This document shows, piece after piece, positions 1 through 5,685 of a stretch of DNA of 5,737 nucleotides. Numbering within the stretch: position 1 is the stretch's first letter; every line of letters begins with the position of its first letter. Made by a program: the position numbers and the translations under genes. Source of the stretch: an uncultured Ruminococcus sp. Its GTDB lineage: Bacteria > Bacillota_A > Clostridia > Oscillospirales > Acutalibacteraceae. The notes beneath the pieces were generated by a model. That model was given only the letters and a program-made list of their open reading frames with translations, was not told the DNA's origin and did not search any database. Location: assembly GCA_902773395.1 (NCBI GenBank), contig CACYEJ010000224.1:1-5737 (forward strand), in the 5' to 3' direction.

Positions 1-1197
1 TACAGATTCACCAGTGAGAGCGGTTGTATTCAACATTGCTTCACCATCAGTCACAATACCGTCAAGAGGAATTTTTTCACCAGGCTTTATTACTATTGTT
101 TCGCCCACATCAATTTCCTCAGGAGATACCTCAATAATCCTTCCGTTACGCTCTACATTAGCAATGTCAGGACGAATATTCATCAACTCTGATATTGACT
201 TTCTCGAACGCTTTACTGCTAAACGTTGGAAGAATTCTCCAACTTGGTAGAATAGCATAACGGCAACAGCTTCGGGATATTCACCAATAACAAATGCACC
301 TACTGTAGAAACGGTCATAAGAAAATTTTCATCGAAGATTCTTCCCTTCAGAATATTCTTTAGTGCTTTAAATACTACATCGTATCCCAATATAAAATAA
401 GCCGCAATGAAAACTGGAAGTAAGATATAATTACTTACATTTCCTATAAGCGACATCGCAAATCCGATTGCGTAGATGAATGTGCCTACCATAAATCTCG
501 TAATAATAGACTTATCCGAATTAGAATTATTTTTTTCGGAAGTATTTTTTTCTGATTTTACAGTAGAATGAGTTTTCGTATTCTCGTTTTTCTTTTCGAA
601 TACTTGAACATCAGGTTCGTGTTTGTGAACAATTTTTTCTATATCCTTAAATATATCACCTTTGTATTCAGAGATGTATTCAACAGTAAGAAGCTGCTTA
701 ACAAGATTAATTGTTGCTGCATTAACTCCGTCTAATCTTGCAGCATCTTTTTCAATCTGAGAGGAGCAATGAGGGCAATCAAGACCTTGTAAAACAAATA
801 TTTTTTCAACCGAATTATCTGCATTAAAGAAGCTGTTTTCCCATGGATGATGTTCTTCGCTGCCCTTGCGGTAGTTTTGATTATGCAAAGGCTTTGAATT
901 ATCCATTTCAAAATGTATTTTATTATCATTAGTGGAGCAACTCTCTTCGCAGTCACAAGCATCAGCCTTTGAAATTTTCTTCTCAATGATTTTTACATCT
1001 GGTTCGTGTTTATGAACAATTTTTTCAATATTCATAAAAATAACTTCTGAAAAATCTTCATCTAATTCTACTGTTAGAGTTTGTGTAACAAGGTTTACAC
1101 TTGAATAGGTAACAGCCTTAATTTTAGCAACATCTGTTTCTATCAGTGATGAACAGTGAGGACAATCAAGACCTGAAAGAATAAATTCTTTTTTCAT
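1..1197 (-). CDS. cadA: Heavy-metal-exporting P1B-type ATPase (Zn/Cd/Pb, CadA/ZntA type), N-terminal 399 residues, cut by the window edge
   Basis: This is an inner-membrane pump expected to use ATP to export Zn(II), Cd(II) or Pb(II). The frame is open without a stop from ATG at 1197-1195 to the left edge, so only the N-terminal half is here. Domains seen: HMA domain 1 (about residues 3-74, GLDCPHC, C12/C15), a linker with C81, C83, C87 and H116/H117, HMA domain 2 (about 132-203, GLDCPHC, C141/C144), a polar Lys/Asn/Ser linker (204-230), hydrophobic segments at about 232-255, 257-275 and 290-325, and the start of the actuator domain ending in TGES (395-398). GLDCxxC with Asp before the first Cys is typical of the divalent-metal (ZntA/CadA) branch rather than the copper branch. 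The phosphorylation motif DKTG and the membrane CPC motif lie outside the window, so metal choice rests on the HMA motifs and the CadC-like neighbour. It sits 94 nt downstream of the repressor gene in the same direction. Family assignment is secure; the symbol is by analogy. Confidence 0.93.
   Translation of the reverse strand, partial: MKKEFILSGLDCPHCSSLIETDVAKIKAVTYSSVNLVTQTLTVELDEDFSEVIFMNIEKIVHKHEPDVKIIEKKISKADACDCEESCSTNDNKIHFEMDNSKPLHNQNYRKGSEEHHPWENSFFNADNSVEKIFVLQGLDCPHCSSQIEKDAARLDGVNAATINLVKQLLTVEYISEYKGDIFKDIEKIVHKHEPDVQVFEKKNENTKTHSTVKSEKNTSEKNNSNSDKSIITRFMVGTFIYAIGFAMSLIGNVSNYILLPVFIAAYFILGYDVVFKALKNILKGRIFDENFLMTVSTVGAFVIGEYPEAVAVMLFYQVGEFFQRLAVKRSRKSISELMNIRPDIANVERNGRIIEVSPEEIDVGETIVIKPGEKIPLDGIVTDGEAMLNTTALTGESV
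589..804 (-). repeat. Second copy of the duplicated HMA metal-binding domain (residues 132-203 of the ATPase)
   Basis: Aligned without gaps to residues 3-74 of the same protein (976-1191), 42 of 72 residues are identical by my hand count. Both copies share GLDCPHCSS and IEKIVHKHEPDV. The DNA for the second motif (607-642 versus 994-1029) matches at 32 of 36 bases. This points to an internal tandem duplication and not merely two members of the same fold. Confidence 0.8.
976..1191 (-). repeat. First copy of the duplicated HMA metal-binding domain (residues 3-74 of the ATPase)
   Basis: This is the partner of the copy at 589-804. It carries the metal-binding C12 and C15 in GLDCPHC. It also carries the HKHEPD segment (H62, H64, E65, D67), whose side chains could add to metal binding; that last point is inference. 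Confidence 0.8.
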
Positions 1198-1207
1198 AAT
1201 ATCACAG

Positions 1208-1214
1208 CCTTCTT
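1208..1214 (-). promoter_or_regulatory. Ribosome binding site of the metal ATPase gene
   Basis: AAGAAGG on the minus strand ends 10 nt before the ATG at 1197. It supports this start, because translation from here gives an HMA domain beginning in the usual place a few residues after Met1. Confidence 0.65.
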
Positions 1215-1218
1215 AAAT

Positions 1219-1246
1219 ATAATTGTTCAATTATTCAACTATTGTT
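1219..1246 (-). promoter_or_regulatory. Candidate second operator for the CadC-like repressor, in front of the ATPase gene
   Basis: Positions 1221-1246 match 1677-1702 (the main operator) at 21 of 26 bases without gaps. The left part is also a perfect 7-2-7 palindrome (ATAATTG, TT, CAATTAT; 1219-1234). It lies only a few bases upstream of the ATPase ribosome binding site, where bound repressor could block a local promoter or elongating polymerase. I see no good promoter of its own beside it. The region is very AT-rich, which raises the chance of accidental similarity. Confidence 0.5.
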
Positions 1247-1256
1247 CTTTAAAGCT

Positions 1257-1287
1257 CTGCATATCCAAGCATACTATGGATATGCAG
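1257..1287 (-). other. Perfect 11-bp stem hairpin between repressor and ATPase genes
   Basis: CTGCATATCCA (1257-1267) is the exact reverse complement of TGGATATGCAG (1277-1287), with a 9-nt loop. It begins 4 bases past the repressor stop codon. On the minus strand it is followed by AGAGCTTTAAAG and not by a T-run, so it is not a classical terminator. It may protect the upstream message end or partly reduce read-through, setting the repressor-to-pump ratio; that role is inference. Confidence 0.6.
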
Positions 1288-1291
1288 ATAA

Positions 1292-1657
1292 TTAGAGATC
1301 TTTTTCCTCAGTAAGATGCTCAAGTCCAATATCAATAATAGTCTTAACGTGTGAATCAGCAAGCGAATAGTATACTGTTTGACCCTCTCGTCTGAATTTA
1401 ACAAGATTTGCAAGACGCAAAGCTTTTAGCTGATGTGAAACAGCCGACTTTGTTAAGCCAAGCAATGCAGCAATATCACAAACACAAAGCTCGTTTTGTT
1501 CAAGAGCGTGCATGATTTGAAGTCTTGTGCCATCACCGAAAAGCTTAAAAAGAGAACCAAGTTCAATATATACATCTTTTCGAAGTATTTTTTCGCCCAC
1601 GCTATTGACGATTTCCTCGTGTATTACTTCACAGTCACAGAAAGCTTGTTTATCCAT
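1292..1657 (-). CDS. cadC: ArsR/SmtB-family metal-sensing repressor, CadC type
   Basis: This is a cytoplasmic dimeric winged-helix repressor of 121 residues that releases DNA when it binds Cd, Pb or Zn. The ArsR core is clear: the start of the domain at about 34-50 (LFKLFGDGTRLQIM), alpha3 with ELCVCDIA (57-63), the recognition helix with LTKSAVSHQLKALR (68-81), and a wing with REGQTVYYSL (90-99). C58 and C60 are at the same numbers as in staphylococcal CadC, and an N-terminal C7-x-C9 can complete an alpha3N thiolate site (CadC uses C7/C11, from memory). The last helix has D101, H103, H114 and E117 with the 2-11-3 spacing of the SmtB/CzrA alpha5 zinc site. The start at 1657 is supported by AGGGGG just upstream (1664-1670). 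A strong promoter and palindromic operator precede the gene, so autorepression is likely, and the metal pump follows. Metal specificity cannot be fixed from sequence alone; CadC-like Cd/Pb/Zn sensing is my best reading. Confidence 0.93.
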   Translation of the reverse strand: MDKQAFCDCEVIHEEIVNSVGEKILRKDVYIELGSLFKLFGDGTRLQIMHALEQNELCVCDIAALLGLTKSAVSHQLKALRLANLVKFRREGQTVYYSLADSHVKTIIDIGLEHLTEEKDL

Positions 1658-1670
1658 TTTAGAACCCCCT

Positions 1671-1702
1671 AATAATAATTGAGCAACTATTCAATTATTA
1701 TT
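1671..1702 (-). promoter_or_regulatory. Operator of the CadC-like repressor (12-8-12 inverted repeat)
   Basis: AATAATAATTGA (1671-1682) is the exact reverse complement of TCAATTATTATT (1691-1702), separated by 8 nt. On the coding strand the core reads TGAA-N6-CTCA, close to the TGAA-N6-TTCA known for ArsR/SmtB operators. It overlaps the -10 box and the expected transcription start, and abuts the repressor ribosome binding site. This is the standard place for steric repression by this family. Confidence 0.82.
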
Positions 1703-1728
1703 ATACTATGTATTTTTTTATTTGTCAA
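1700..1728 (-). promoter_or_regulatory. Sigma-A promoter of the cadC-cadA unit
   Basis: On the minus strand there is a perfect TTGACA (1723-1728), a 17-nt spacer and a perfect TATAAT (1700-1705). Transcription should start near 1693, inside the operator, giving a leader of about 35 nt. Full consensus is fitting for a promoter held off by a repressor and opened by metal. Confidence 0.88.
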
Positions 1729-1737
1729 CAGTAATTC

Positions 1738-1770
1738 AAAAAAACTCCCCATTTGTAAGGAGAGTTTTTT
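1738..1770 (-). terminator. Intrinsic terminator after yajC (possibly bidirectional)
   Basis: A 12-bp stem with one C/A mismatch pairs 1739-1750 with 1759-1770 around an 8-nt loop. On the minus strand the stem ends in seven T's (1738-1744). It lies 17 nt beyond the yajC stop and 9 nt before the -35 box of the next promoter, so it separates the yajC transcript from the metal-resistance unit. The opposite strand also ends in six T's. Confidence 0.85.
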
Positions 1771-1787
1771 CGAATATGTAGGAGAAA

Positions 1788-2114
1788 TTATTTTTTCTTA
1801 TCTTCTTTTTTATCCTTCTTGTCGTTAGCCTTGTCATTGTTGACAGCGGAGAGAGCCCATTTTTTAAGTCTGATCTTTGTACGGTCAGCACCTGTTTCAA
1901 TAACCATAGAATCAGTATCATCGTTAATACTAACCACTCTACCTACGATTCCTCCAATTGTTACAATCTCGTCACCAATTTCGAGATTGTTTCTCATGCT
2001 TTCTTCTTCCTTTTGTTTTTGTGACTGTGGTCTGATTAAGATAAAATAGAACGCTATAACGATAACTACTGTTGTAATCACGAGCTGTATCATTGAGCCT
2101 GTGCTTTGATCCAT
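1788..2114 (-). CDS. yajC: YajC, accessory subunit of the Sec preprotein translocase
   Basis: This is a 108-residue single-pass membrane protein that in characterised bacteria associates with SecDF next to SecYEG. A short polar N-terminus is followed by one hydrophobic helix (about 9-27), the family signature IRPQSQKQKE (27-36), and the cytoplasmic beta domain with LEIGDEIVTIGGIVGRV (44-60) and ETGADRTKIRLKKWALSAV (73-91). The C-terminal tail from 94 is almost entirely Lys, Asp, Glu and Asn, ending KKEDKKK. I chose the ATG at 2114, not the in-frame one at 2177, because AAAGGAAG (2122-2129) sits 7 nt upstream and the protein then starts like other YajC proteins. It lies downstream of tgt in the usual order, but secD/secF do not follow; a terminator does. 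It probably has its own promoter (2149-2177). Confidence 0.95.
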   Translation of the reverse strand: MDQSTGSMIQLVITTVVIVIAFYFILIRPQSQKQKEEESMRNNLEIGDEIVTIGGIVGRVVSINDDTDSMVIETGADRTKIRLKKWALSAVNNDKANDKKDKKEDKKK

Positions 2115-2148
2115 CTTACAACTTCCTTTCCTTACTTTAATAAAGATA

Positions 2149-2177
2149 ATTATAACATTATTTTCCAAATAATGCAA
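2149..2177 (-). promoter_or_regulatory. Probable yajC promoter with palindromic spacer
   Basis: On the minus strand: TTGCAT (2172-2177), a 17-nt spacer, then TATAAT (2149-2154) preceded by TGT, an extended -10. The spacer region holds a perfect 8-bp inverted repeat (CATTATTT, 3-nt loop, AAATAATG; 2156-2174). It could be an operator, a weak hairpin at the end of tgt mRNA, or chance in AT-rich DNA. The predicted start is near 2142, giving a short leader. Confidence 0.6.
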
Positions 2178-2185
2178 CGGCTATT

Positions 2186-3322
2186 TTAAATTCTTTTTCT
2201 GAGATTCTCAATATTCTCACGGTAAAACTCTTCAAAAGTATCATTATCAAGTGCTTTTCTAATTTGCTCCATAAGATTGTTATAGAAATAGAGATTATGA
2301 AGAACTGCAAGTCTCATAGCAAGCATTTCGCCGCTTTTAAAAAGGTGCCTAATATACGCTCTTGTAAAGTTTCGGCAAACCGGACAATCACACTTGCTGT
2401 CAATTGGAATTTCATCGAGCGAGTATTTGGAATTAAGCATATTGCGGCAGCCCTCCCATGTGAAAACATGAGCGTGACGAGCGTTTCTTGAGGGCATAAC
2501 ACAATCGAAAATATCTATACCTCTTGCTACGCTTTCAAGAATATTCGCCGGAGTACCGACCCCCATAAGATAACGAGGTTTATCTTTTGGCATAAAAGGT
2601 TCAACTGTTTCGATTATATCGTACATATCCTCAGTACTTTCGCCAACAGCAAGACCACCTATTGCATATCCGGGTAAGTCAAGCTCTGAGATTTGCTTCA
2701 TATGCTCAATTCTCAAATCCTTGTAAGTGCTCCCTTGATTAATACCAAAAAGCAATTGGTTCGGGTTAATGGTGTCGTCAAGTGAATTTAAACGAGCCAT
2801 CTCATTTTTGCATCTTACGAGCCAGCGATATGTTCTGTCACAGCTATTCTTTGTATATTGATACTCAGCAGGATTTTCGATACATTCATCGAACGCCATT
2901 GCTATAGTAGAGCCTAGGTTAGACTGAATTTGCATACTTTCTTCCGGACCCATAAATATTTTATGACCGTCAATATGCGAAGCAAAAGTCACACCTTCCT
3001 CTTTTATATTTCTCAGCTTAGCAAGTGAGAACACTTGAAATCCGCCGCTGTCTGTAAGAATAGGTCCATTAAAGCAAGTGAATTTATGAATACCGCCAAG
3101 TCTCTTGACATTCACATCACCGGGTCTTAAATGCAGGTGATAGGTATTGCAAAGCTGAACCTGACATTTTATCTCCTTTAAATCGAGAGCAGATACAGCA
3201 CCTTTGATTGCACCACACGTTGCCACATTCATAAATGCAGGTGTTTGAACAGTTCCGTGAACAGTTTCAAATTCCCCTCGGCGGGTAGTTCCGCATTGTT
3301 TTTTTAAAGTAAATTTAGACAT
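2186..3322 (-). CDS. tgt: tRNA-guanine(34) transglycosylase (queuine/preQ1 tRNA-ribosyltransferase)
   Basis: This cytoplasmic enzyme exchanges guanine-34 in the anticodon of tRNA-Asp, -Asn, -His and -Tyr for the queuosine precursor preQ1. It is full length at 378 residues. Expected motifs appear in order: TDSGGFQ (90-96, D91 general acid/base), DEC (145-147), GINQGS (193-198, Q196), GGLAVGES (222-229), FDCVMPSR (272-279, nucleophile D273), and the zinc site C311, C313, C316 with H342. The spacing D91-D145 (54), D273-C311 (38) and C311-H342 (31) equals that of the Zymomonas enzyme as I recall its numbering. C147 and V226 fall at the positions associated with bacterial preQ1 use (C158, V233), arguing for preQ1 over queuine, though some gut clostridia salvage queuine. 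GGAGG at 3329-3333 supports the ATG at 3322. No queuosine-synthesis gene is in view; yajC follows after 71 nt. Confidence 0.97.
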   Translation of the reverse strand: MSKFTLKKQCGTTRRGEFETVHGTVQTPAFMNVATCGAIKGAVSALDLKEIKCQVQLCNTYHLHLRPGDVNVKRLGGIHKFTCFNGPILTDSGGFQVFSLAKLRNIKEEGVTFASHIDGHKIFMGPEESMQIQSNLGSTIAMAFDECIENPAEYQYTKNSCDRTYRWLVRCKNEMARLNSLDDTINPNQLLFGINQGSTYKDLRIEHMKQISELDLPGYAIGGLAVGESTEDMYDIIETVEPFMPKDKPRYLMGVGTPANILESVARGIDIFDCVMPSRNARHAHVFTWEGCRNMLNSKYSLDEIPIDSKCDCPVCRNFTRAYIRHLFKSGEMLAMRLAVLHNLYFYNNLMEQIRKALDNDTFEEFYRENIENLRKRI

Positions 3323-3453
3323 TTCCGTCCTCCGTATTTATATATAAATTTCAAGTATTAAATCTAAGTTGCTAAAAAGTATGTGAAGAACTAAATCGTA
3401 TTGAAGTTACAAGCGATAAATGAAGTTTCTAATAGTCCATTATATACTATTAA

Positions 3454-3482
3454 ATTCTACCATATTTCGAGATTGATTTCAA
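3454..3482 (-). promoter_or_regulatory. Probable tgt promoter
   Basis: On the minus strand: TTGAAA (3477-3482), a 17-nt spacer, TAGAAT (3454-3459) with TGG directly before it, an extended -10. Transcription would start near 3447. A second TATAAT at 3439-3444 lacks a good -35 and seems less likely. Confidence 0.6.
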
Positions 3483-3500
3483 TTAGTAATTTTATTTTAA

Positions 3501-3514
3501 TTTGCAATTGTAAA
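3501..3514. promoter_or_regulatory. Possible operator palindrome upstream of the GH31 promoter
   Basis: TTTGCAATTGTAAA is palindromic except for one base pair. A further TTTGCAAA (3537-3544) lies inside the spacer of the GH31 promoter, about 36 nt away. Paired TTTGCAA elements could bind a sugar-responsive regulator, but no regulator gene is in the window and the region is AT-rich. Confidence 0.25.
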
Positions 3515-3528
3515 ATTTTTGTGTAATA

Positions 3529-3557
3529 TTGAATATTTTGCAAATTCATTATATAAT
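3529..3557 (+). promoter_or_regulatory. Probable promoter of the GH31 glucosidase gene
   Basis: TTGAAT (3529-3534), a 17-nt spacer and TATAAT (3552-3557). Transcription would start near 3564, about 43 nt before the ATG. No CG-centred sequence resembling a catabolite-repression (cre) site is visible nearby. Confidence 0.65.
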
Positions 3558-3606
3558 AAATATATCTATACTGCTATCTTGGCAAATAAATACAGAGGAG
3601 ATTTTT

Positions 3607-5652
3607 ATGGAAAAATATAGAATTCACAAGTATTCTTTTGGCAATCCATTTGAAACAAATGCAGTTTTGAAAGATGTCAATGAAGAATCAGGCAAAATCA
3701 ATTACATGACAGTAAGTGATGATTATCTGCATATTACGTACAATTTAGGAAGAAACGACAAGGTTTATGGTTTGGGAGAATCTGTCCGTGGAATAAACAA
3801 GCGAGGCTGGATTTATGAAACCTATTGTTCGGACGATCCCATGCACACAGAAACAAAGCGTTCGCTTTATGGTTCACACCCTTTTGTTATCATTGATGGT
3901 GCAGAGGTATTTGGAATTTTTGTGGACTATCCCGACAGAGTTACCTTTGATATTGGCTATACAAACATAAATAGTCTTGAAATAAAGGTTAGTTCTCCGA
4001 ATTATAAGCTTTATATTATTGAGGGCGATACACCTCTTGATATAGTAAAGAGCTTCAGAGAACTTATAGGTAAGAGTTACATTGCACCATTTTGGTCATT
4101 TGGTTTTCAGCAAAGCCGTTGGAGCTACAACACAAGCTCGGACGTTCAAAGCGTAATAGACAATTACCGGCAGAACGATTTTCCTATTGATGCAGTTTAT
4201 CTTGATATTGACTACATGGAGAGCTTTAAGGATTTCACTGTCAGCGAAGAGAGATTTCCTGATTTTGCAGAATTTGTTAAGTCTGCAAAAGAGCAAAATA
4301 TACATCTCGTGCCAATAATAGATGCAGGTATCAAAATTGAGGAAGGCTATGATATTTACGAAGAGGGAAGAGATAACGGCTTTTTCTGCAAGGACAAAAA
4401 CGGTAAAGACTTTATTGCAGCAGTGTGGCCGGGCAAGGTATGCTTTCCTGATTTTTTGAACGATAAAGCAGCAGATTGGTTCGGTATGAAGTATAAAATT
4501 CTTACAGATTTAGGTATAGACGGCTTCTGGAATGATATGAACGAACCAGCGATTTTTTATTCGGAGAATGGTCTTGAAAAGGCTCTGGATAAGGTTTCCT
4601 CCTATAAAGGTAAGAATATTGGTATTTATGACTTTTTCGCTTTAAAGGATACTGTTCTGGGACTTTCCAATAGCAATGAGGATTACTCTGCTATGTATCA
4701 CAATGTCAACGGTGAGGTAATATGTCACAATAAGGTTCATAATATGTATGGATATTGTATGACAAAATCGGCTTCGAATGCTTTTAGGAAAATCAAACCT
4801 AACAAGAATATTTTAATGTTCTCACGTGCATCGTATATAGGTATGCACCGTTACAGCGGTATTTGGATGGGAGATAATCAATCGTGGTGGTCACATATTA
4901 AGCTTAATCTGCAAATGCTTCCTTCGCTTAATATGTGTGGATTCATGTACACGGGTGCTGATATGGTAGGCTTTGGAGATAACTGCACAGAGGAGCTTGC
5001 ACTTCGTTGGCTTGCTTTGGGAATATTTAACCCTCTAATGCGAAATCATTCCGCACTGGGAACACGAAACCAAGAATTTTACCGATTTGAGAATAGAGAA
5101 ACGTTCCGACATCTTTTGAAGCTTCGCTATTCATTGATTCCTTATCTGTACAGTGAGTATATTAAATCAATCGAACAGAATGATTTGATGTTTAAGCCGT
5201 TAGCATTTGAATACAAAGGGGATAGATTTGCTGAGTCAGTTGAGGATCAGCTGTTGGTAGGAGAATGTATAATGATTGCACCTGTTTATGAACCAAATGC
5301 AATCGGCAGATATGTGTACATACCTGAAGATATGATTGCTGTTCATTTTAAGGGAGAAAACAATTATACTATTGACAAATACAAGATAGGTCATTATTTT
5401 GTAGAAATACCAAATGATGAAGTTGTTGTCTTTATTAGAAAGAATAAGGTATTGCCTTTAGTCGATTCGGCAAACTGCACAGCACATCTTGATTTTTCTA
5501 CACTGCGTTTTATAGGAGAAATCGAAAATACCTTCCAATATACTCTTTGCACTGAAAATGGTGTTTCTAATGGGGAAAGCACTATCTCAAAGACAGACTA
5601 CAAAATTAGCGGAAGCAGTACAGAGGGGACAATTAACTTTATGAAGCTGTAA
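3607..5652 (+). CDS. GH31 alpha-glucosidase, probably isomaltase type (alpha-1,6-preferring)
   Basis: This retaining exo-alpha-glucosidase should release glucose from the non-reducing end of short alpha-glucans. It has 681 residues and no signal peptide or membrane segment, so it acts in the cytoplasm on imported oligosaccharides. The N-terminal beta-sandwich (to about 155) contains VYGLGE (53-58). The barrel follows, with FWSFGFQQSRW (162-172), YLDIDYM (198-204, D200), WNDMNEPA (308-315, nucleophile D310), SRAS (406-409, R407), GDNQSWW (422-428, acid/base D423) and RNHS (479-482, H481). C-terminal beta domains run from about 530. D310 and D423 match D307 and D420 of Blautia obeum Ro-alphaG1 with a constant offset of 3, and W172 then matches its W169, whose change to Tyr shifted preference from alpha-1,6 to alpha-1,4 (recalled from the literature). 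I start at 3607, not the upstream in-frame ATG at 3529, because AGAGGAG (3594-3600) is 6 nt before it and residues before it look unlike the family. Confidence 0.95.
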   Translation: MEKYRIHKYSFGNPFETNAVLKDVNEESGKINYMTVSDDYLHITYNLGRNDKVYGLGESVRGINKRGWIYETYCSDDPMHTETKRSLYGSHPFVIIDGAEVFGIFVDYPDRVTFDIGYTNINSLEIKVSSPNYKLYIIEGDTPLDIVKSFRELIGKSYIAPFWSFGFQQSRWSYNTSSDVQSVIDNYRQNDFPIDAVYLDIDYMESFKDFTVSEERFPDFAEFVKSAKEQNIHLVPIIDAGIKIEEGYDIYEEGRDNGFFCKDKNGKDFIAAVWPGKVCFPDFLNDKAADWFGMKYKILTDLGIDGFWNDMNEPAIFYSENGLEKALDKVSSYKGKNIGIYDFFALKDTVLGLSNSNEDYSAMYHNVNGEVICHNKVHNMYGYCMTKSASNAFRKIKPNKNILMFSRASYIGMHRYSGIWMGDNQSWWSHIKLNLQMLPSLNMCGFMYTGADMVGFGDNCTEELALRWLALGIFNPLMRNHSALGTRNQEFYRFENRETFRHLLKLRYSLIPYLYSEYIKSIEQNDLMFKPLAFEYKGDRFAESVEDQLLVGECIMIAPVYEPNAIGRYVYIPEDMIAVHFKGENNYTIDKYKIGHYFVEIPNDEVVVFIRKNKVLPLVDSANCTAHLDFSTLRFIGEIENTFQYTLCTENGVSNGESTISKTDYKISGSSTEGTINFMKL

Positions 5653-5685
5653 GAATATTTGTTTGATAATACTTTGAGGTGACGT

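Larger units (their letters stand above)
3323..3606. other. Divergent intergenic region between tgt and the GH31 gene
   Basis: This 284-nt, very AT-rich stretch holds a promoter for each direction (3454-3482 leftward, 3529-3557 rightward) and a near-perfect palindrome (3501-3514). The predicted tgt leader is about 125 nt. I looked for a preQ1 riboswitch there and did not see its conserved C-rich and A-rich parts. The leader has a 14-bp A/T-only palindrome (3336-3349) beside the tgt ribosome binding site. No small ORF looks convincing. Confidence 0.6.

Noticed and set aside
14..250. Plus-strand ORF of 78 codons
   Set aside because: It is antisense to the metal ATPase coding frame, has no ribosome binding site and no recognisable protein character.
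732..986. Minus-strand ORF of 84 codons
   Set aside because: It lies in another frame within the ATPase gene, whose own frame shows clear HMA motifs throughout; this is a shadow.
1671..1702. Inverted repeat as a terminator hairpin
   Set aside because: It is A/T-rich, overlaps a consensus -10 box and matches ArsR-family operators in shape and position, so an operator is the better explanation.
2115..2177. Longer N-terminus for YajC starting at 2177
   Set aside because: The extension covers the probable promoter and the ribosome binding site of the ATG at 2114, and YajC proteins normally begin only a few residues before the membrane helix.
2264..2502. ORFs on both strands overlapping the 3' part of tgt
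   Set aside because: The tgt frame carries the zinc-site and nucleophile motifs here; the overlapping frames are compositionally odd and lack ribosome binding sites.
3323..3447. Possible preQ1 riboswitch in the roughly 125-nt predicted tgt leader
   Set aside because: The leader lacks the G/C-containing stem with C-rich loop and the A-rich tail pairing expected of preQ1-I, and it is almost wholly A/T; nothing supports a pseudoknot.
3529..3606. Longer N-terminus for the GH31 protein starting at 3529
   Set aside because: It would begin inside the predicted -35 box, has no ribosome binding site and reads like translated non-coding AT-rich DNA; the ATG at 3607 has AGAGGAG at good spacing.
4096..4305. 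Minus-strand ORF of 69 codons inside the GH31 gene
   Set aside because: It is antisense to a conserved catalytic part of GH31 with no start signals.
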